Assembly: GCF_013376455.1 (NCBI RefSeq)
Contig: NZ_CP045504.1
Span: 4,175,001 to 4,239,000 of the forward strand
Direction: 5' to 3'
From: Desulfolutivibrio sulfodismutans DSM 3696
GTDB lineage: Bacteria > Desulfobacterota > Desulfovibrionia > Desulfovibrionales > Desulfovibrionaceae
Length of the DNA stretch: 64,000 nucleotides
In this document: in pieces, positions 61,530 through 64,000 of the stretch
How the letters are laid out: each line of letters opens with the position of its first letter
Numbering within the stretch: position 1 is the stretch's first letter
Notes under the pieces: generated by a model
Database searches by the model: none
The model's input: the letters and a program-made list of their open reading frames with translations, nothing else
What the model was told of the DNA's origin: nothing
Position numbers and translations under genes: made by a program

Positions 61530-62941
61530 GCAGAAAGTTTCAAGTAAAATCGATCCCAAGCACCTGGTTGATAAGCAACGGCAGGCGGCTCGATTGCGGC
61601 CCCTATATGTCTGGTGCAGTTGAGATTCGTGAGCTACTGAAAAGGCACTTCACTCAAAAACTGCCCGATCTCACATCAGGTCACGATGGTGGGATTTACT
61701 ACGGACCAAGAAGCAACCGTAACTATGTCACTGATGCTGAACATGGTGTGCCATTTCTGACAACAACATTCATGATGCAGGCCGACTTAACTCGTCTGCC
61801 TTTGGTCAGCAAGAAGGAGGCAAAGTCACGAAAGCTGGCTAATCAGCAGGTTAAACAAGGCATGGCGCTAATCAGCCGATCTGGAACTGTTGGACGGACA
61901 ATATATGCTCGCTCAAGCATGAATAAGGTTTGGTCGAATGAAGACATAATAAAGATTGTTGTTGACCCTCAACAAGTTAAATCTGGATATCTATTTGCCT
62001 ACCTTTGCACTCGATTCGGCGTCCCATTTGTACTATCCGGAAAATACGGTTCAGTTATTTCGCATCTTGAGCCCGAGCATTTTAGCGATTTGCTTGTTCC
62101 TCGTCTCGACGCAGATATTGAGCAGAAGGCTCATGACTTTATTGAAGAATCAGCCGCATTTCTCGATAATTATCAAGCCAACTTAAATGACGCAACGGAG
62201 CTCTACTTCGACTCCGTTGGCCTGAAGGACATTACTCCAAGCGAGTGGCATTCTTGGGGCTCAGACCTCGGTTTCACAGCCCCCACAAGTATTCAATCTC
62301 TCCGAGCCCTAAACTTTAATCCCCGGTTTATTCGGCTTTGTGAACTAATCAAAAGCGGGCCATGGAAACCGCTGGGTAGCCTATGTATTCCCGGAACGCT
62401 CAAACGGGGGAACCGCTTTAATCGAATCGATGCAGATCCTGAATACGCTTACAGATTGGTCGGACAAAAAGAACTCTTTTGGCTTCGCCCAGAAGGCCGT
62501 TGGATCGCGAAAAAATTTGTTCCAGATGATGTTCTGGTAGAAAACGGATCGATTTTGGTTGCAGCAAGGGGAACTCTAGGGGAAAGCGAACTTTATTGCA
62601 GGGCAACATTCATCCATGGAAAGTTGACAGAAAATGCGTACTCCGAGGATATCTTGCGCGTCATAGGCAATGAGAATGAAATTGAGCGTGGTGCACTCTT
62701 TGCCTTTATGCGTTCCGAGTCCGCTTTCAGGATGCTCCGCTCCATTTCTGTCGGCAGCAAGCTGCAAGATCATCATTACACGATGCTTCCCTCTCTTCCC
62801 ATTCCTTACCCGCCCAATGACATCAGAAAACGCTGCAACGATTTCATAATTGAAGCATACGTGGCAAGGGAAACGGCTTTAGAGCTGGAAGACCGTGCCC
62901 GCTCTCTCGTCGAACGCGCCATCGAGGAGGGAGGCCGCTAA
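61526..62941 (+). CDS. HsdS-like specificity subunit
   Basis: 471 residues. Two half-sites are present, each a target-recognition domain followed by helices. The first has GMALISRSGTVGRTIYAR and LFAYLCTRFG ... HLEPEHFSDLLVPRL; the second has GSILVAARGTLGESELYCR and GALFAFMRSESAFRMLRS ... LPSLPIPYPP. The helices (FLDNYQANLNDATELYF, ALELEDRARSLVERAIEEGG) pair the halves. It gives DNA target choice to the methylase. ATG 61526 overlaps the previous stop. Confidence 0.9.
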   Translation: MSRKFQVKSIPSTWLISNGRRLDCGPYMSGAVEIRELLKRHFTQKLPDLTSGHDGGIYYGPRSNRNYVTDAEHGVPFLTTTFMMQADLTRLPLVSKKEAKSRKLANQQVKQGMALISRSGTVGRTIYARSSMNKVWSNEDIIKIVVDPQQVKSGYLFAYLCTRFGVPFVLSGKYGSVISHLEPEHFSDLLVPRLDADIEQKAHDFIEESAAFLDNYQANLNDATELYFDSVGLKDITPSEWHSWGSDLGFTAPTSIQSLRALNFNPRFIRLCELIKSGPWKPLGSLCIPGTLKRGNRFNRIDADPEYAYRLVGQKELFWLRPEGRWIAKKFVPDDVLVENGSILVAARGTLGESELYCRATFIHGKLTENAYSEDILRVIGNENEIERGALFAFMRSESAFRMLRSISVGSKLQDHHYTMLPSLPIPYPPNDIRKRCNDFIIEAYVARETALELEDRARSLVERAIEEGGR

Positions 62942-64000
62942 TGGCAAAGGTCATACCCATCGGCCAGCCCGTAAACGACTCTGAACGCCAAGCTATCGGT
63001 TTTCTCCGGGATAATCTTCCTGATGGCTGGCTGATCTTCCACAACTTCGAGATGCGACAGGGTGAGGAGGTGTTCGAAATCGACATCGCCATCCTCGCGC
63101 CTCACGCTGTGTACCTGGTGGATGTCAAAGGGACGCGGGGCAACATCGATGTGTATGGCTCCAAGTGGTATCCTGATGGACGCCAGCCGTTCTTCTCGCC
63201 GTTGGCCAAGCTGCGCAGTCACGCCAAGACCATGGCCACCATCATCCGCGAGAGCAACACCGGCCAGATCGAGCTGCGCAAGGCTCATGTGCATGCCACC
63301 GTGCTGCTCACCGCCGATGACGCCGCAGTGTTCGATCAGGCAGGTATCGACAGTCCGGACGTGACAGACTTCAAGCACTGCTTGAAATATTTCCGCGATG
63401 TGAGCCGCATTCCTGACAATCGGCTGAATAACATTACACGCTTCCACTCCCAGATCGCCAAGGCGATCACAGGCAACGCCAAACCCAAGAGCGCAGCGCT
63501 GGTGTTCCGAGACTGGCAGGTGGAAGAAAAACTGGGCGGCACCGACCGCTACACCGAATACCGAGCCAAGCACAACCTGTTGGGCAAGAGCGGCGGTATG
63601 GCGCGCCTGCGGGTCTACCAGGCAGATCCTTACCAAGACGAAGCCACACGCAAGGAAGAGTTCAAGAAGATCAGCAACGCCTATCGCGCCGTGGCTCACA
63701 TGCCAACCCACGCCAACGTGCTGGCAGTGAAGGATCTGTTTGTCTCCGACGATGAAGATAGGGTGGTGCTGGTCACTGAAGACCTGCCCGGCCAGGCCCT
63801 GCGCCTGCACATCAACAAGGCCTCCCTTGCGCTGACCTTTGACCAGAAGCTCCAAGTGATGCGTGACGTGCTGTCGGCTCTTGACCACGCGCACCGGCAC
63901 GAGGTGATTCACCGCAATCTCACTCCAGACGCCATTCTGGTGACCAAAGGTGGCCAGGCCCGGGTGACGGGTTTCGATTACGCCCGCGTGGGCAAGAACC
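62941..64000 (+). CDS. NERD nuclease-like domain plus degenerate protein kinase (PglW-like), partial
   Basis: 353 residues are seen; the gene runs off the window. Residues 15-110 are a NERD domain with its PD-(D/E)xK-like residues intact: FEIDIAIL (D48) and VDVKG (D61, K63). From about 200 a kinase-like fold follows: YTEYRAKHNLLGKSGGMARLRVYQADP, then HRHEVIHRNLTPDAILV and VTGFDYARVG. The catalytic HRD is HRN (N326), DFG is not preserved, and the VAIK Lys appears as Arg, so it is probably a pseudokinase. NERD-kinase architecture is reported for PglW of BREX type 2 (from memory). The start overlaps the HsdS stop (TAATG). Confidence 0.88.
   Translation, partial: MAKVIPIGQPVNDSERQAIGFLRDNLPDGWLIFHNFEMRQGEEVFEIDIAILAPHAVYLVDVKGTRGNIDVYGSKWYPDGRQPFFSPLAKLRSHAKTMATIIRESNTGQIELRKAHVHATVLLTADDAAVFDQAGIDSPDVTDFKHCLKYFRDVSRIPDNRLNNITRFHSQIAKAITGNAKPKSAALVFRDWQVEEKLGGTDRYTEYRAKHNLLGKSGGMARLRVYQADPYQDEATRKEEFKKISNAYRAVAHMPTHANVLAVKDLFVSDDEDRVVLVTEDLPGQALRLHINKASLALTFDQKLQVMRDVLSALDHAHRHEVIHRNLTPDAILVTKGGQARVTGFDYARVGKN

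Overview
The window looks like a chromosomal segment of a high-GC deltaproteobacterium, most likely a Desulfovibrio/Solidesulfovibrio relative (inference). The grounds are GC-rich codon use, two large chemotaxis receptors side by side, a MetG with a C-terminal EMAP-like domain, and a long-tailed RicT-like PSP1 protein. No rRNA or species marker is present, so the taxonomy is not proven.

Layout. (1) 1-8632 is host core: a chemoreceptor with its terminator, a 54-residue membrane protein, a second chemoreceptor split by a frameshift in a G tract, metG translationally coupled to a PSP1/RicT gene, and tRNA-Lys(CTT). (2) 8739-52306 is a complete Mu-like transposable prophage (43,568 bp). It is bounded by TG...CA ends, transposase-binding repeats at both ends and a 5-bp target duplication CTGGT (8734-8738 and 52307-52311). 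Read on the minus strand from its left end at 52306, it carries a divergent repressor, early regulators, MuA and MuB transposition genes, Gam, an HU-like protein, a run of small middle genes, Rha, lysis genes, terminase, portal, gpF-like and gpI-like head genes, capsid, tail genes with a tape measure, large tail-tip proteins, and at the right end two DNA methyltransferases with a Com-like zinc finger. No tail sheath gene was recognised, which suggests a siphovirus of the B3/D3112 kind. (3) 52312-57150 is mosaic and partly AT-rich: an intact IS3-family element, an inovirus-Gp2-like replication protein, a candidate annealing protein, a broken transposase, a broken gamma-glutamylcyclotransferase fragment and an XRE regulator. 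(4) 57321-64000 is a tightly overlapping defence operon: HTH protein, N6-adenine methylase with a degenerate HSDR_N-like N-terminus, OLD/RloA-like ATPase, RloB-like partner, HsdS-like specificity subunit, and a NERD-domain protein with a degenerate kinase domain cut by the window edge.

Main discoveries. Three 63-64 base repeats at 44451-45403 fold, on the minus strand, into type II hammerhead ribozymes with all core nucleotides present and compensatory changes in stem I. Each begins within four bases after a stop codon and leads into the next small prophage gene. At the prophage right end a Com-like translational regulator overlaps a cytosine methyltransferase instead of mom. The head and tail-tube module (about 25.5-30.7 kb) is full of single-base deletions while the genes on both sides are intact, which points to a local sequence-quality problem or very recent decay. 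The defence operon couples methylation and specificity subunits to an ATPase/RloB pair and a NERD-pseudokinase, a combination I cannot match to a textbook system.
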